Assembly: GCA_900759475.1 (NCBI GenBank)
Contig: CAAEVK010000016.1
Span: 1-35,790, forward strand
Direction of reading: 5' to 3'
Length of the DNA: 35,790 bases
DNA from: Clostridia bacterium
Lineage (GTDB): Bacteria > Bacillota > Clostridia > TANB77 > CAG-508
Below, one piece after another: positions 14,370-22,969 of the stretch. How positions within the stretch are numbered: the stretch's first letter is position 1; each line of letters begins with the position of its first letter. Made by a program: the position numbers and the translations under genes. The notes beneath the pieces were generated by a model, which made no database searches, was not told the DNA's origin, and saw only the letters and a program-made list of their open reading frames with translations.

Positions 14370-15117
14370 CTATGAAATATTCATTGCAATAATTCCAATA
14401 ATAAATCCAGCTATATTTCCTAATGTCCCTATTCTACCTTTATATAAATTATTGGATTCCGGTATTAATTCCCCGTGATACAATATATAACATGGCACCT
14501 GCTGCAAAAGCTAAACACAAGCTAATTAAATTTTGTGATATATTTCCTACAAAAGCTCCAAAAAAAGCTCCTAAGCCCGTAGTTAAACCAGAAGCAAATG
14601 TATAAAACAATGCTTTTGATTTTTTTATTCCTCCAGTCTGCATAGGAACTGCCATTGATATACCTTCTGGAACATCATGTAATGCAATTGCTAGTGCTAG
14701 TGAAATTCCTAATTGATAAGATGCCCCAAAGCCAGATCCTATTGCCAATCCCTCAGGAAAATTGTGTAAAGCCAAGCCTATTCCCACAATAATCCCTGTT
14801 TTTAGTAAAGAATTTGTATTTTTTCTTATTGTTTTATTTGCATTACATTTATTTTTAATAATACTATCACACAAAATCATACTTACTACACCCAGTATAA
14901 TTCCCAAAAATATTGTTGATAAACTAGACAGTTCTAAAGCTTCTGGTACTAAGTCAAAACATACGATTGCAATCATTAGTCCTGCAGCAAACTCTAAAAT
15001 AAAACTTAAAAACTTATTAGATATATTTTTAAAAGATATGCCTATTATGCCACCAATTGTTGTACCAAATGTACCAAAGAATAACCCTAATAATGTAGTT
15101 TTTAAAATTTCGTTCAA
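14370..15117 (-). CDS. ZIP-family metal transporter, needs +1 shift at a CGG codon
   Basis: A ZIP (ZupT/GufA-like) zinc or iron importer with eight predicted membrane helices. The metal-site motifs are HNFPEGLA and HDVPEGIS. The unshifted frame stops at 14449 after 222 residues, with the last helix missing and an unrelated tail. Skipping the C at 14475, the first base of the in-frame codon CGG (14473-14475), restores GELIPESNNLYKGRIGTLG and the final helix to a TAG at 14370, giving 248 residues. ELIPES is the expected conserved end of helix seven in this family. The start is TTG with AAAGGGG upstream. Alternatives are a simple G insertion in GGGG or a sequencing error. Confidence 0.85.
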
Positions 15118-15184
15118 TAAAAAAACCCCTTTAAATTACTTTTTATATAGTGTATTTAAAGAAGTTTTATTTTATTCTTTTAAA

Positions 15185-16246
15185 TTAATTTTCTTCCCCT
15201 TTTAATTTTTCAGCTCTATCTGCTGCAATTAAGCTATCTATCATTTCATCTAAATTTCCATTTAAAAAGTCTTCCATTTGATAAATGCTTAATCCTATTC
15301 TATGGTCTGTAATACGTCCTTGCGGATAATTGTATGTACGGATTTTTTCACTTCTGTCTCCATTTCCCACTTGGTTTTTTCTTTCATTGGCTAATTTTGC
15401 ATCTTGTTCTGCCTTTTCTTTCTCGTACAGCCTCGAACGTAGCAATCTCATCGCATATTCTCTATTTTGTAATTGTGATCTTTCTGTCTGGCATTCTGCT
15501 ACCATTCCTGTTGGAATATGAATTAATCTTACCGCTGATGATGTTTTATTAACATGTTGTCCTCCTGCTCCTGAAGAACGAAATACCTCCATTTTTATAT
15601 CTGCTGGATTAATTTCTATTTCTACATCCTCTACTACTGGTAACACAGCAACAGTTGCAGTTGAGGTATGTATTCTTCCACTACTTTCTGTTTCTGGCAC
15701 TCTTTGTACTCTGTGTACACCACTTTCAAATTTTAATCTACTATATACCCCTTTTCCTGTAATCATAAAAGAAATTTCTTTATAACCACCTAGTCCAGTT
15801 TCATTTTCATTCAAAATTTCCATTTTCCAATGTTTTCTTTCCGCATACATAGAATACATTCTAAACAAAGTACCTGCAAAAAGTGCTGCTTCTTCTCCTC
15901 CTGCTCCACCTCTTATTTCACAAATAATATTTTTTTCATCATCTTTATCTTTTGGTATTAATAATATTTTTAATTCTTCTTCTATTTTAGGTAATTTTTC
16001 TTTATTTTCTTGTATTTCTAATTCTGCTAGTTCTTTTAAATCTTTATCTTCTAGCATGGCTTCTGCATCTAAAATATTTTGTTTTACCTTTTTATATTCT
16101 CTATATTTCTCCACTATATCTGTCAAGTCAGAATGCTCTTTCATCATTTTTTTCCATTCATTTTGATTACTAATCATTTCTGGGTCTGCTATTTTCTCAT
16201 TTAACTCAACGTATCTTTTTTCAACAGCCTCTAATTTTTGAAACAT
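15185..16246 (-). CDS. prfA: Peptide chain release factor 1
   Basis: A 354-residue class I release factor. The codon-recognition motif PET (residues 184-186, in the place of RF1 PxT) marks it as RF1, reading UAA and UAG. GGQ at 228-230 triggers peptide release, and the GAGGEEA region near 114-120 is typical. The ATG at 16246 is preceded by AAAGGAGAG; the longer frame to 16306 lacks a signal. It precedes the ZIP transporter on the same strand. The sequence is uninterrupted, with no CGG codon. Confidence 0.96.
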   Translation of the reverse strand: MFQKLEAVEKRYVELNEKIADPEMISNQNEWKKMMKEHSDLTDIVEKYREYKKVKQNILDAEAMLEDKDLKELAELEIQENKEKLPKIEEELKILLIPKDKDDEKNIICEIRGGAGGEEAALFAGTLFRMYSMYAERKHWKMEILNENETGLGGYKEISFMITGKGVYSRLKFESGVHRVQRVPETESSGRIHTSTATVAVLPVVEDVEIEINPADIKMEVFRSSGAGGQHVNKTSSAVRLIHIPTGMVAECQTERSQLQNREYAMRLLRSRLYEKEKAEQDAKLANERKNQVGNGDRSEKIRTYNYPQGRITDHRIGLSIYQMEDFLNGNLDEMIDSLIAADRAEKLKGEEN

Positions 16247-16352
16247 AAATTTCTCTCCTTTAATTTTTAATGTAATTATTATATAGCAAATTTTCAATAT
16301 TTTCAAGTAATGTTGTTAAAATCACCCATTAGTTTCATTGCAAAATAATGCA

Positions 16353-16412
16353 AAAAAACATAACTAAAAACAAACGACAAAAATTTGTCGTTTGTTTTTA
16401 GTTATGTTTTTT
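16353..16412 (-). terminator. Long perfect terminator hairpin after the CotF-like genes
   Basis: Bases 16353-16381 are the exact reverse complement of 16384-16412 (29 bp arms, two-base centre). The minus-strand form ends in TTTTTT and abuts the stop codon of the 81-residue coat protein. Confidence 0.85.
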
Positions 16413-16656
16413 ATTGTTGTAATTCATTTTTTACATTTGTTATTTCCATTGGACTAGCCGCAGCTGCTGGTTTATAATACCCTTTGCTTTGTGCAACTTT
16501 AAATAACTCATATTGAAAGCTCTCTGTTGAATTTCGAATATTTTGAAATGTTTGTCTTAATTCTGTATTAGCAGTTTCTGAAATAGCACCTTGATATGTT
16601 GTTAGTTCTGCTTTTACATTTTCTAAAACATCATTTATCATTGTTTTTTCTTCCAT
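16411..16656 (-). CDS. CotF-like spore coat protein, 81 aa
   Basis: An 81-residue helical protein with the features of the CotF/ferritin-like small coat family found in clostridia: two amphipathic helices (VLENVKAELTTYQGAISETA, then ELRQTFQNIRNSTESFQYEL) and the end motif KGYYKPAAAASP. It probably assembles in the spore coat. The ATG has AGGAGGGG at good spacing. It lies 9 bases downstream of a second, related small gene, so the two are cotranscribed; a long hairpin ends the unit. Confidence 0.72.
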   Translation of the reverse strand: MEEKTMINDVLENVKAELTTYQGAISETANTELRQTFQNIRNSTESFQYELFKVAQSKGYYKPAAAASPMEITNVKNELQQ

Positions 16657-16665
16657 GTTCCCCTC

Positions 16666-16863
16666 CTAATTATTTAAAAATGACATTAATTTTGTTTTTG
16701 TATTTAAGGCATCTTGTGCAGACTTTGTAAAAATCTGCTTAATTTGTGGATCTACTGCTTGAGAAGCATACGTATTTAATTTTTCATAACAGGTTTGTTG
16801 TGCACCTATTAAATGTCTTAAATTTTGCAATTCAACTTGATTTAAATTTGGCAATACTATCAT
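16666..16863 (-). CDS. CotF-like small coat protein, 65 aa
   Basis: A 65-residue helical protein (QVELQNLRHLIGAQQTCYEK, then PQIKQIFTKSAQDALNTKT). It looks like the N-terminal or single-bundle form of the CotF-like family, with a ferritin-like helical hairpin. The neighbouring 81-residue protein carries the aromatic KGYYKP tail that this one lacks, so they may act as partners in the coat. Ribosome binding site AGAAAGG lies in the loop of a perfect 15 bp hairpin that includes the start codon (16850-16895). Confidence 0.7.
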   Translation of the reverse strand: MIVLPNLNQVELQNLRHLIGAQQTCYEKLNTYASQAVDPQIKQIFTKSAQDALNTKTKLMSFLNN

Positions 16864-16895
16864 TCCTTTCTTTCTTATTTAATGATAGTATTGCC
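16850..16895 (-). promoter_or_regulatory. Hairpin that buries the coat-gene start codon
   Basis: Bases 16850-16864, which hold the first codons of the 65-residue gene, are the exact reverse complement of 16881-16895. The 16-base loop carries the ribosome binding site. It may slow initiation, or serve as the end of the phosphoglucomutase transcript. Confidence 0.55.
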
Positions 16896-16933
16896 AATAT
16901 ATGGTTTATTTATTCAATGATAAATGAATATTT

Positions 16934-18652
16934 TTATAGTAATTGTTTCATCATTTCACATAGTTTGTCAATTTTTTGTTGTGCATCTTGCATACTTGTT
17001 CCTTTTACTCCAACATATAATTTAATTTTAGGTTCTGTGCCAGATGGACGAATACATGCCCAAGCATCATCTTCTAATTCGTAATATAAAACATTCGATT
17101 TTGGTAACCCTGTTTTTGTTTCTTCTTTCGTTTTTAAATCTATAATTTTATCTAATTCATAATCTCTTACTTTTGAAACTTTATAATCTCCTATTTTGTC
17201 TACTGTCTTTTCTCGCAAAATTTTCATCATTTCTTTTATTTTTTCAGCACCTTTTACTCCTTCTAAGGTAATAGAAACTGCTCCTTCTTTGTAATAACCA
17301 TATTTTTCATATATAGCAATCATTTCATCCCACAAAGTTAAACCTTGTTCTTTATAAAATGCAGCAGCTTCACATAATGCCATTACAGCAGAAACTCCAT
17401 CCTTATCTCTTGCATAGGTTCCAATTAAGCAACCATAACTTTCTTCATAACCAAAAACATATTCATACTCTTTTGTTTCTTCAAATTGCTTTATTTTCGC
17501 TCCAATATGCTTAAATCCTGTTAAAACTTCAAATAATGTCAACTGGTAGTAACGAGCAATTGCATTAGCTAAATTTGATGAAACAATGGATTTTATCATT
17601 GCCCCATTTGTTGGTAACATTCCTCTTTCTTTTAATTGATTAATTCGATATTCTGCTATTAACAAGCATGACATATTCCCTGTAAAAGAAATATATTCTC
17701 CGGTTTTTATATCTTTTGCATAAATTCCTAATCTATCTGCATCTGGGTCAGTCGCTAAAACAATATCTGCATCTATTTTCTTTGCTAGTTCTAATGCCAA
17801 AGTAAATGCTTTTTCATCTTCTGGATTAGGGTAGCTTACTGTTGGAAAATTGCCATCTGGTTTTTCTTGTTCTGGTACAACTGTCACATTTTCAAATCCA
17901 AGTTCTGATAGAACTCTTCTTACTGGCATATTTCCTGCACCATGTAATGGGGTATACACAATTTTTAAATCTTTTTGTTTCTTTATTATTTCTGGATTCA
18001 TTACTAATTTTTTCATTTCTGCAATATAGGCATCATCTATTTGACTTCCAATTACATTGTACAATCCCTGTTCTTTAGCTTCTTTCATTGGTATTGTTTT
18101 TACTTCTTTATAATCTGTAACTTTATTTACTTCCTCTATAATTTGCTTATCTATTGGTGAGGTTATTTGTGAACCATCTTCCCAATAAGCTTTATAGCCA
18201 TTATATTTAGGTGGATTATGACTTGCAGTTATTACAATTCCAGAAATAGTATGCAACCTTCTAATTGCAAAAGATAATTCCGGTGTTGGTCTTAAAGCTT
18301 CAAACACATAAGTTTTAATTCCATTCGCATTTAATGTAAGTGCTGCATACTCACTAAATTCTTTAGACATATGTCTTGAATCATATGCAATTACTACCCC
18401 TCTATCTGCCTTACCTTGTTTATTAATAAAATTTGCTAATCCTTGTGTTGCTTTTGTTACTGTATATTTATTCATACGGTTTGTTCCTGCCCCTATAATT
18501 CCTCTTAACCCTGCCGTACCAAATTCTAAATTTTTATAAAATCTATCTTCTATTTCTCTTTCATTTTCCTTAATATTAATTAATTCTGCTCTTGTTTTTT
18601 CATCAAAAAGTGGATTTGTGCACCATTTTTCATATTCCTTTTTATATTCCAT
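16934..18652 (-). CDS. Alpha-phosphoglucomutase / phosphomannomutase
   Basis: A 572-residue member of the alpha-D-phosphohexomutase family, close to Bacillus PgcA in length. The phosphoserine is Ser144 in TASHNPPKYNG, the metal loop is DPDADR at 302-307, the sugar loop is GYEESYG, and the phosphate-binding motif RPSGTEPKIK is near the C-terminus. It interconverts glucose-6-phosphate and glucose-1-phosphate. ATG has AGGAGG. It lies 77 bases downstream of a UDP-sugar pyrophosphorylase; together they would turn glucose-6-phosphate into UDP-glucose for wall polymers or glycolipids. Confidence 0.92.
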   Translation of the reverse strand: MEYKKEYEKWCTNPLFDEKTRAELINIKENEREIEDRFYKNLEFGTAGLRGIIGAGTNRMNKYTVTKATQGLANFINKQGKADRGVVIAYDSRHMSKEFSEYAALTLNANGIKTYVFEALRPTPELSFAIRRLHTISGIVITASHNPPKYNGYKAYWEDGSQITSPIDKQIIEEVNKVTDYKEVKTIPMKEAKEQGLYNVIGSQIDDAYIAEMKKLVMNPEIIKKQKDLKIVYTPLHGAGNMPVRRVLSELGFENVTVVPEQEKPDGNFPTVSYPNPEDEKAFTLALELAKKIDADIVLATDPDADRLGIYAKDIKTGEYISFTGNMSCLLIAEYRINQLKERGMLPTNGAMIKSIVSSNLANAIARYYQLTLFEVLTGFKHIGAKIKQFEETKEYEYVFGYEESYGCLIGTYARDKDGVSAVMALCEAAAFYKEQGLTLWDEMIAIYEKYGYYKEGAVSITLEGVKGAEKIKEMMKILREKTVDKIGDYKVSKVRDYELDKIIDLKTKEETKTGLPKSNVLYYELEDDAWACIRPSGTEPKIKLYVGVKGTSMQDAQQKIDKLCEMMKQLL

Positions 18653-18729
18653 ATTTTCCTCCTATTTTTGTTATGTGGGATTTCAAACAAGTTTTAATTA
18701 TTTTAAAAACACTCTTTTATATCCATTCT

Positions 18730-19977
18730 TTAATTATTTTCTTCTTGTTTTTTATAATTTAAATATAATATTTTCGCTGTTTGTGGACTATCTACTCCTG
18801 TTGCATTTTTTACAGGAGCAAATTCTTCTTCTCTTTTTACTCTCATAATAGTCATATTGTCTAGCCTTTCAAAAGCATCAAATATAAAGCTTTCAAATTT
18901 GTAAGCATTTGGCGACTCCGGTTTTACCATATTTCCATTTTTATCTAAATATTCTGCCTTCTTAAATGCACTATGATATGGCAGTTTATTTTCCCCAATT
19001 TGCTCTAATGCTTTTATATGGAACATATTTGTTAATATGTGTGCTTCCCCATAGATTAATTCTCCATTCTTGTCTCTTTGTTCTGCCATTTGATTTGAAA
19101 TTTCTGTATATTCAATAACACTTGGTTTTCCATTTCTTTTACAAAATACTCCTACTTTTTCTTCTGGATATGTTTTTACCAATGACTTTCCAGCAGCTAG
19201 GGCATTGTTTTCCTCTGCCAACCCTATAAATAGTGGATCTACCATTTTTACTAATGGATTATCAATTCCTGAAATAAATACCCATTCAATATTTCTCTTT
19301 TTCATGTCTTCTAGCATATTATTTTTAACAATAGATTCAAAAGTTCCTCCATGTCCGTCAGCCGCCTCTTTGACAAAACCATTTTCATCTAATAAAATTT
19401 TTCCTTCTACACTAATCATTGGTAACTCGCCTTGTTTAAAGAAAAAAATATCTTCTTTATTATATGAAAAATAATTTTTTTCTTTAAAAAATTTGACTGT
19501 ATCATCATTGTTTTCTCTACTTGTCATAATATACCAAGGAATAGAAATTTTATATTTTTTATTTGCCTGTTTCAAAGTATCGCAAATTAATTCAAATAAC
19601 GTTTTTCCTTCTATTAATTCAAAAGTACCTTTTGGTCCCACATGTCCCAGTCTTGTTCCTTGTCCTCCTGCCATTGTTACATAAGCAAGTTTGCCATTTT
19701 TTATTTTTTCTTCTCCAATTTTTATTCTTCTTTCTTTTTCTTCTGCTGTCATTTTATCTTTGTCTACAAAAGAAATTGGTTCTATTTTGTCATGCTTGTC
19801 TATCACTTTTTCTTTTGTTTTTTCATATAGTTCTTGTATTTGTTCAAAATTAATTGCCTTTATTTGTTGTAATAATTTTGTTTTATCTTGTTCTTTCATT
19901 TCATGATACTTTTGTAATAAATGTTCTTGTCCATATTTTTTTAGCAATATTAGTACTTGTTCATAATTTTCATTCAT
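18730..19977 (-). CDS. UDP-sugar pyrophosphorylase (UDPGP family)
   Basis: A 415-residue enzyme of the eukaryote-like UDPGP/UAP family, unlike the GalU family usual in bacteria. The nucleotide loop is AGGQGTRLGHVGPKG at residues 103-117; DGHGG and the ISGIDNPL stretch contribute to sugar binding. It forms UDP-glucose or UDP-N-acetylhexosamine from UTP and the sugar-1-phosphate; the adjacent phosphoglucomutase favours UDP-glucose. The N-terminal 90 residues are helical. The ATG at 19977 has AAAGGAA about 13 bases upstream, a rather long spacing. Confidence 0.87.
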   Translation of the reverse strand: MNENYEQVLILLKKYGQEHLLQKYHEMKEQDKTKLLQQIKAINFEQIQELYEKTKEKVIDKHDKIEPISFVDKDKMTAEEKERRIKIGEEKIKNGKLAYVTMAGGQGTRLGHVGPKGTFELIEGKTLFELICDTLKQANKKYKISIPWYIMTSRENNDDTVKFFKEKNYFSYNKEDIFFFKQGELPMISVEGKILLDENGFVKEAADGHGGTFESIVKNNMLEDMKKRNIEWVFISGIDNPLVKMVDPLFIGLAEENNALAAGKSLVKTYPEEKVGVFCKRNGKPSVIEYTEISNQMAEQRDKNGELIYGEAHILTNMFHIKALEQIGENKLPYHSAFKKAEYLDKNGNMVKPESPNAYKFESFIFDAFERLDNMTIMRVKREEEFAPVKNATGVDSPQTAKILYLNYKKQEENN

Positions 19978-20050
19978 TATTATTTTTTCATTCCTTTCCT
20001 TCTACATTTTTTCAATTTTATCTTATACCTTTTATGTTTTTTCGTCAATC

Positions 20051-20575
20051 CTAAATTACATTTTGTTTGTTTTTAGTATATCCTTCAAAGACTTCTTCTA
20101 TTTCTTTTTCCCCTGATGTATTTAATATCTTATGATGTCCATCTAGTATTTCTTTAATATGATTATTAAACTGTGTCACTTCATAACAATTAATAATACT
20201 AATTTTGCTTTTGATTTTGTTCTTTTTTACCCATCTTTCAATATTTATATTAATTTTTTCAATATAATTTCTATTTCCGTTTACTACAATTAACAACTCC
20301 TTATTTGGCTCTTTATTTAACTCTTCTTGTACTTGTGCATATTTATATCCTTGATTATTATTCCAATTTAAATTTAACAATTGCTCTTTTGTTTCTTGAT
20401 TTAAAGTTAATTTTGATAAAAACTCTTCCATCATTTCTTCCATGTCAGTTTCAAAAAAAGTACATATTTGGTGTCCATTTTCTAATTCTTTGCTTAAATA
20501 TGGAGCAAGCATGGTAATTAAATGCCAATTGCTTACACTAAAGCTACAAATTTTTTTAATATTTTCAAACCCCAT
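20051..20575 (-). CDS. Hypothetical protein, 175 aa
   Basis: I do not recognise this family with confidence. It is a soluble alpha/beta protein: N-terminal FSVSNWHLITMLAPYLSKEL, an acidic helix TDMEEMMEEFLSKL, and a central beta strand LLIVVNGNRNYI. It ends in a Lys/Glu-rich tail and has no signal peptide or membrane segment. The ATG at 20575 has GGAGGG; ATG 20590 lies upstream of that site and is not used. It is divergent from spoIIR and has its own promoter. The fold hints at a nucleotide- or ligand-binding sensor, which is speculation. Confidence 0.65.
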   Translation of the reverse strand: MGFENIKKICSFSVSNWHLITMLAPYLSKELENGHQICTFFETDMEEMMEEFLSKLTLNQETKEQLLNLNWNNNQGYKYAQVQEELNKEPNKELLIVVNGNRNYIEKININIERWVKKNKIKSKISIINCYEVTQFNNHIKEILDGHHKILNTSGEKEIEEVFEGYTKNKQNVI

Positions 20576-20604
20576 AATAACACCCTCCATACGGATATAC
20601 GTTA

Positions 20605-20658
20605 AGTAAGCGCTTTTGCTTACTGGTAAATGTTACCATTTTTCTTTTGATAAGTCAA
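20605..20658 (-). promoter_or_regulatory. Promoter with a hairpin at the start site
   Basis: On the minus strand TTGACT (20653-20658), a 17-base spacer and TAACAT (20630-20635) form a promoter for the 175-residue gene. Close to the expected start, AGTAAGC and GCTTACT (20605-20611 and 20618-20624) form a hairpin or operator. Confidence 0.65.
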
Positions 20659-20696
20659 TAACTAAATCTAATAATCGTATACGGAAATTCGACAAT

Positions 20697-20725
20697 GTAT
20701 ATTTTTTTAATTTTGGTTAATACTT
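20697..20725 (+). promoter_or_regulatory. Possible sigma-F promoter of spoIIR
   Basis: GTATA at 20697-20701, 14 bases, then GTTAATACTT at 20716-20725 agree partly with the sigma-F pattern GYATA and GnnnAnAnT. spoIIR is a known sigma-F target in spore formers. The match is imperfect. Confidence 0.4.
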
Positions 20726-20763
20726 TTTGTAAAGAGATAAATTTACAGAAAAGGTGAAAAAAG

Positions 20764-21429
20764 ATGGTGAAAAAAATGAATAGATTTTTAAGTAAAAATT
20801 TTAAAAAATATTTTATTTTATTAATACTATTATTTTTATATGTTAGTATATCCGCAATATCATATGTTAATGCAGTTACTACACATTTATCTGATAGTGT
20901 TTTTCGATTGCATATTATTGCTAATAGTGATTCTATTGAAGATCAAAATTTAAAATATAAAGTTCGTGATGCTGAAATTGCATATCTTTCTTCTATTTCA
21001 AAAGATAATAATTCAAAAGAAGAAGTCATTTCTCTTGTAAAAGAAAATCTAGATAAATTTCAAGAAATTGCCGAAAAAGTAGTAAAAGAAAACGGCTACA
21101 GTTATAAAGTAAGTGTTAAAGTAAATGAATTTTATTTTCCAACAAAAAATTATGGTGATATTTCTTTACCAGCAGGAACATATGATGCTTTAAGAATAGA
21201 ACTAGGCTCTGCTACTGGTCAAAACTGGTGGTGTGTTATGTTTCCACCTTTGTGCTTTGTAGATGTAAGTTCTGGAATTGTCCCAGAGGAATCAAAAGAA
21301 GTATTAGAGTCTAATTTGTCAGAAGAAGAATTTGCAATTATTTCTAAAGAAAATGAGGAAGTAACCTTTAAATTTAAATTATTAGAATTTTTTAATAATA
21401 TTTCTAATACTTTAACAGCTAAAAAGTAA
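20764..21429 (+). CDS. spoIIR: Stage II sporulation protein R
   Basis: A 221-residue secreted signal protein of sporulation. An N-terminal membrane or signal segment (about 14-36) is followed by the family hallmark FRLHIIANSDS...DQNLKYKVRDAE and later PPLCFVDVSSG. SpoIIR is made in the forespore under sigma F and crosses to activate SpoIIGA, which processes pro-sigma E in the mother cell. The ATG follows AAAGGTG. A sigma-F-like promoter is visible upstream. It is followed by murA on the same strand after 169 bases with a separate promoter. Confidence 0.93.
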   Translation: MVKKMNRFLSKNFKKYFILLILLFLYVSISAISYVNAVTTHLSDSVFRLHIIANSDSIEDQNLKYKVRDAEIAYLSSISKDNNSKEEVISLVKENLDKFQEIAEKVVKENGYSYKVSVKVNEFYFPTKNYGDISLPAGTYDALRIELGSATGQNWWCVMFPPLCFVDVSSGIVPEESKEVLESNLSEEEFAIISKENEEVTFKFKLLEFFNNISNTLTAKK

Positions 21430-21504
21430 GTTTAAGCAGGATTTAGCCAATAATCCCAATTGCAACAACTTATAATTTAAAGAAAGAAAATTTATTAAAA
21501 AATA

Positions 21505-21572
21505 GTTGTCAAGCATTATTTTTTATGATATATATAAATTGAATTTAATAGGATGTATGGCTACATCCTATT
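21505..21572 (+). promoter_or_regulatory. murA promoter and leader hairpin
   Basis: TTGTCA near 21506, about 17 bases of spacer and TATATA make a promoter. It is followed by a perfect 11 bp hairpin, 21547-21557 with 21562-21572, in the leader and then TTTAT. This looks like an attenuator or a terminator for an upstream transcript. Confidence 0.5.
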
Positions 21573-21598
21573 TTATATGTTAAAGTGAGGGGAATAAT

Positions 21599-22858
21599 TT
21601 GGAAAAATTAGTAATTAAAGGTGGTACTCCATTAAAAGGAGAAGTAACAATTAGTGGTGCTAAAAATGCAGCTCTTGCTATTTTACCAGCAACGCTATTA
21701 ATGAATGATGTTTGCACAATTGAAAATGTACCTAATATTAGTGATGTAAAACTTTATTGTGAAATATTAGAAAATTTGGGTGCTAAGATTACATGGAATA
21801 CACCTAATGAAATTACAGTAGATACAAGAAACATTGATTGCAATGCAGATATTGTAGAAATTACTAGAAAATTTAGAGCTTCTTATTATTTAATTGGTGC
21901 TCTTTTAGGAAGATGTGGTAGTGCCAAAGTTGGACTTCCTGGTGGTTGCAATTTAGGCGCAAGACCTATTGATTTACATATAAAAGGATTTGAGGCATTA
22001 GGTGCAAAAACCGAAATAACACAAGGTGTTATTTCAGCAACTGCTGAAAAATTAGTAGGAAATTCTATTTATTTAGATATTGCCTCCGTTGGTGCTACTA
22101 TTAATGTTATGCTTGCTGCTGTTTTAGCAGAAGGTACCACCATTATTGATAACCCTGCCAAAGAACCTCATATTGTAGATGTTGCTAACTTTTTAAATAC
22201 AATGGGCGCTGATATTCGTGGTGCTGGAACAGATGTTATTAAAATTCATGGTGTTAGTTCTTTACATGGAAACGCTTCATATTCTGTTGTGCCAGACCAG
22301 ATAGAAGCAGGAACATTTATGCTTGCTGCTATAGCAACTCGTGGAGATTTGTTAATTAAAAATTGTATTACCAAGCATTTAGAATCTCTTACTGCCAAAA
22401 TTATAGAAATTGGTGGAAATGTAGATAGTAATGGAGATAAATTAAGAGTTTGGTGTGATAAACGACCTGTCAAAGCCACTATTAAAACTTTACCTTACCC
22501 AGGTTTTCCAACAGATTTACAGCCACAAATGGGTGTTGTATTGGCTACTGCTGAAGGAACTAGTATTATTAATGAAGGAATATGGGAATCAAGATTTCAA
22601 TATACAAATGAATTAAACAATATGGGGGCTCATATTACTGCTCAAGGGAAAACAGCTTTTTTTGAAGGGGTAGAAAATTTAGTTGGTGCTCCTGTATATG
22701 TTACGGATTTAAGAGCTGGAGCTGCTCTAATTATTGCAGGTGTTGCTGCTAAAGGAACAACAGAAGTCTATAATTTAGAACACATTGATAGAGGTTATGA
22801 AAATATCGAGGAAAAATTCCAAAAAATTGGTGCTAATATTCAAAGAGTTTCTGAATAA
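21599..22858 (+). CDS. murA: UDP-N-acetylglucosamine 1-carboxyvinyltransferase
   Basis: A 419-residue EPSP-synthase-fold enzyme that adds enolpyruvate from PEP to UDP-GlcNAc, the first committed step of peptidoglycan synthesis. Lys22-Asn23 (SGAKNAAL) and the catalytic Cys117 in PGGCNLGARP are present, so it should be sensitive to fosfomycin. The start is TTG at 21599 with GTGAGGGG at good spacing. Synteny of murA next to spoIIR and a YycJ-like hydrolase is plausible for clostridia. The gene is intact. Confidence 0.96.
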   Translation: MEKLVIKGGTPLKGEVTISGAKNAALAILPATLLMNDVCTIENVPNISDVKLYCEILENLGAKITWNTPNEITVDTRNIDCNADIVEITRKFRASYYLIGALLGRCGSAKVGLPGGCNLGARPIDLHIKGFEALGAKTEITQGVISATAEKLVGNSIYLDIASVGATINVMLAAVLAEGTTIIDNPAKEPHIVDVANFLNTMGADIRGAGTDVIKIHGVSSLHGNASYSVVPDQIEAGTFMLAAIATRGDLLIKNCITKHLESLTAKIIEIGGNVDSNGDKLRVWCDKRPVKATIKTLPYPGFPTDLQPQMGVVLATAEGTSIINEGIWESRFQYTNELNNMGAHITAQGKTAFFEGVENLVGAPVYVTDLRAGAALIIAGVAAKGTTEVYNLEHIDRGYENIEEKFQKIGANIQRVSE

Positions 22859-22890
22859 CTTTTTTGCAAAGTAGTTTTTTAATAACTTTT

Positions 22891-22936
22891 GTTACTATTC
22901 TGTATAGAATTTTTGTACATTGAATAGTAACTAATT
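22891..22936 (+). terminator. Terminator-like hairpin after murA
   Basis: GTTACTATTC (22891-22900) pairs with GAATAGTAAC (22922-22931) over 10 bp, then TAATTTTT. The loop is long (21 bases), so it may be moderately efficient. Confidence 0.5.
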
Positions 22937-22969
22937 TTTAAATTTTATATAAAGGACTGAAAAAAACAA

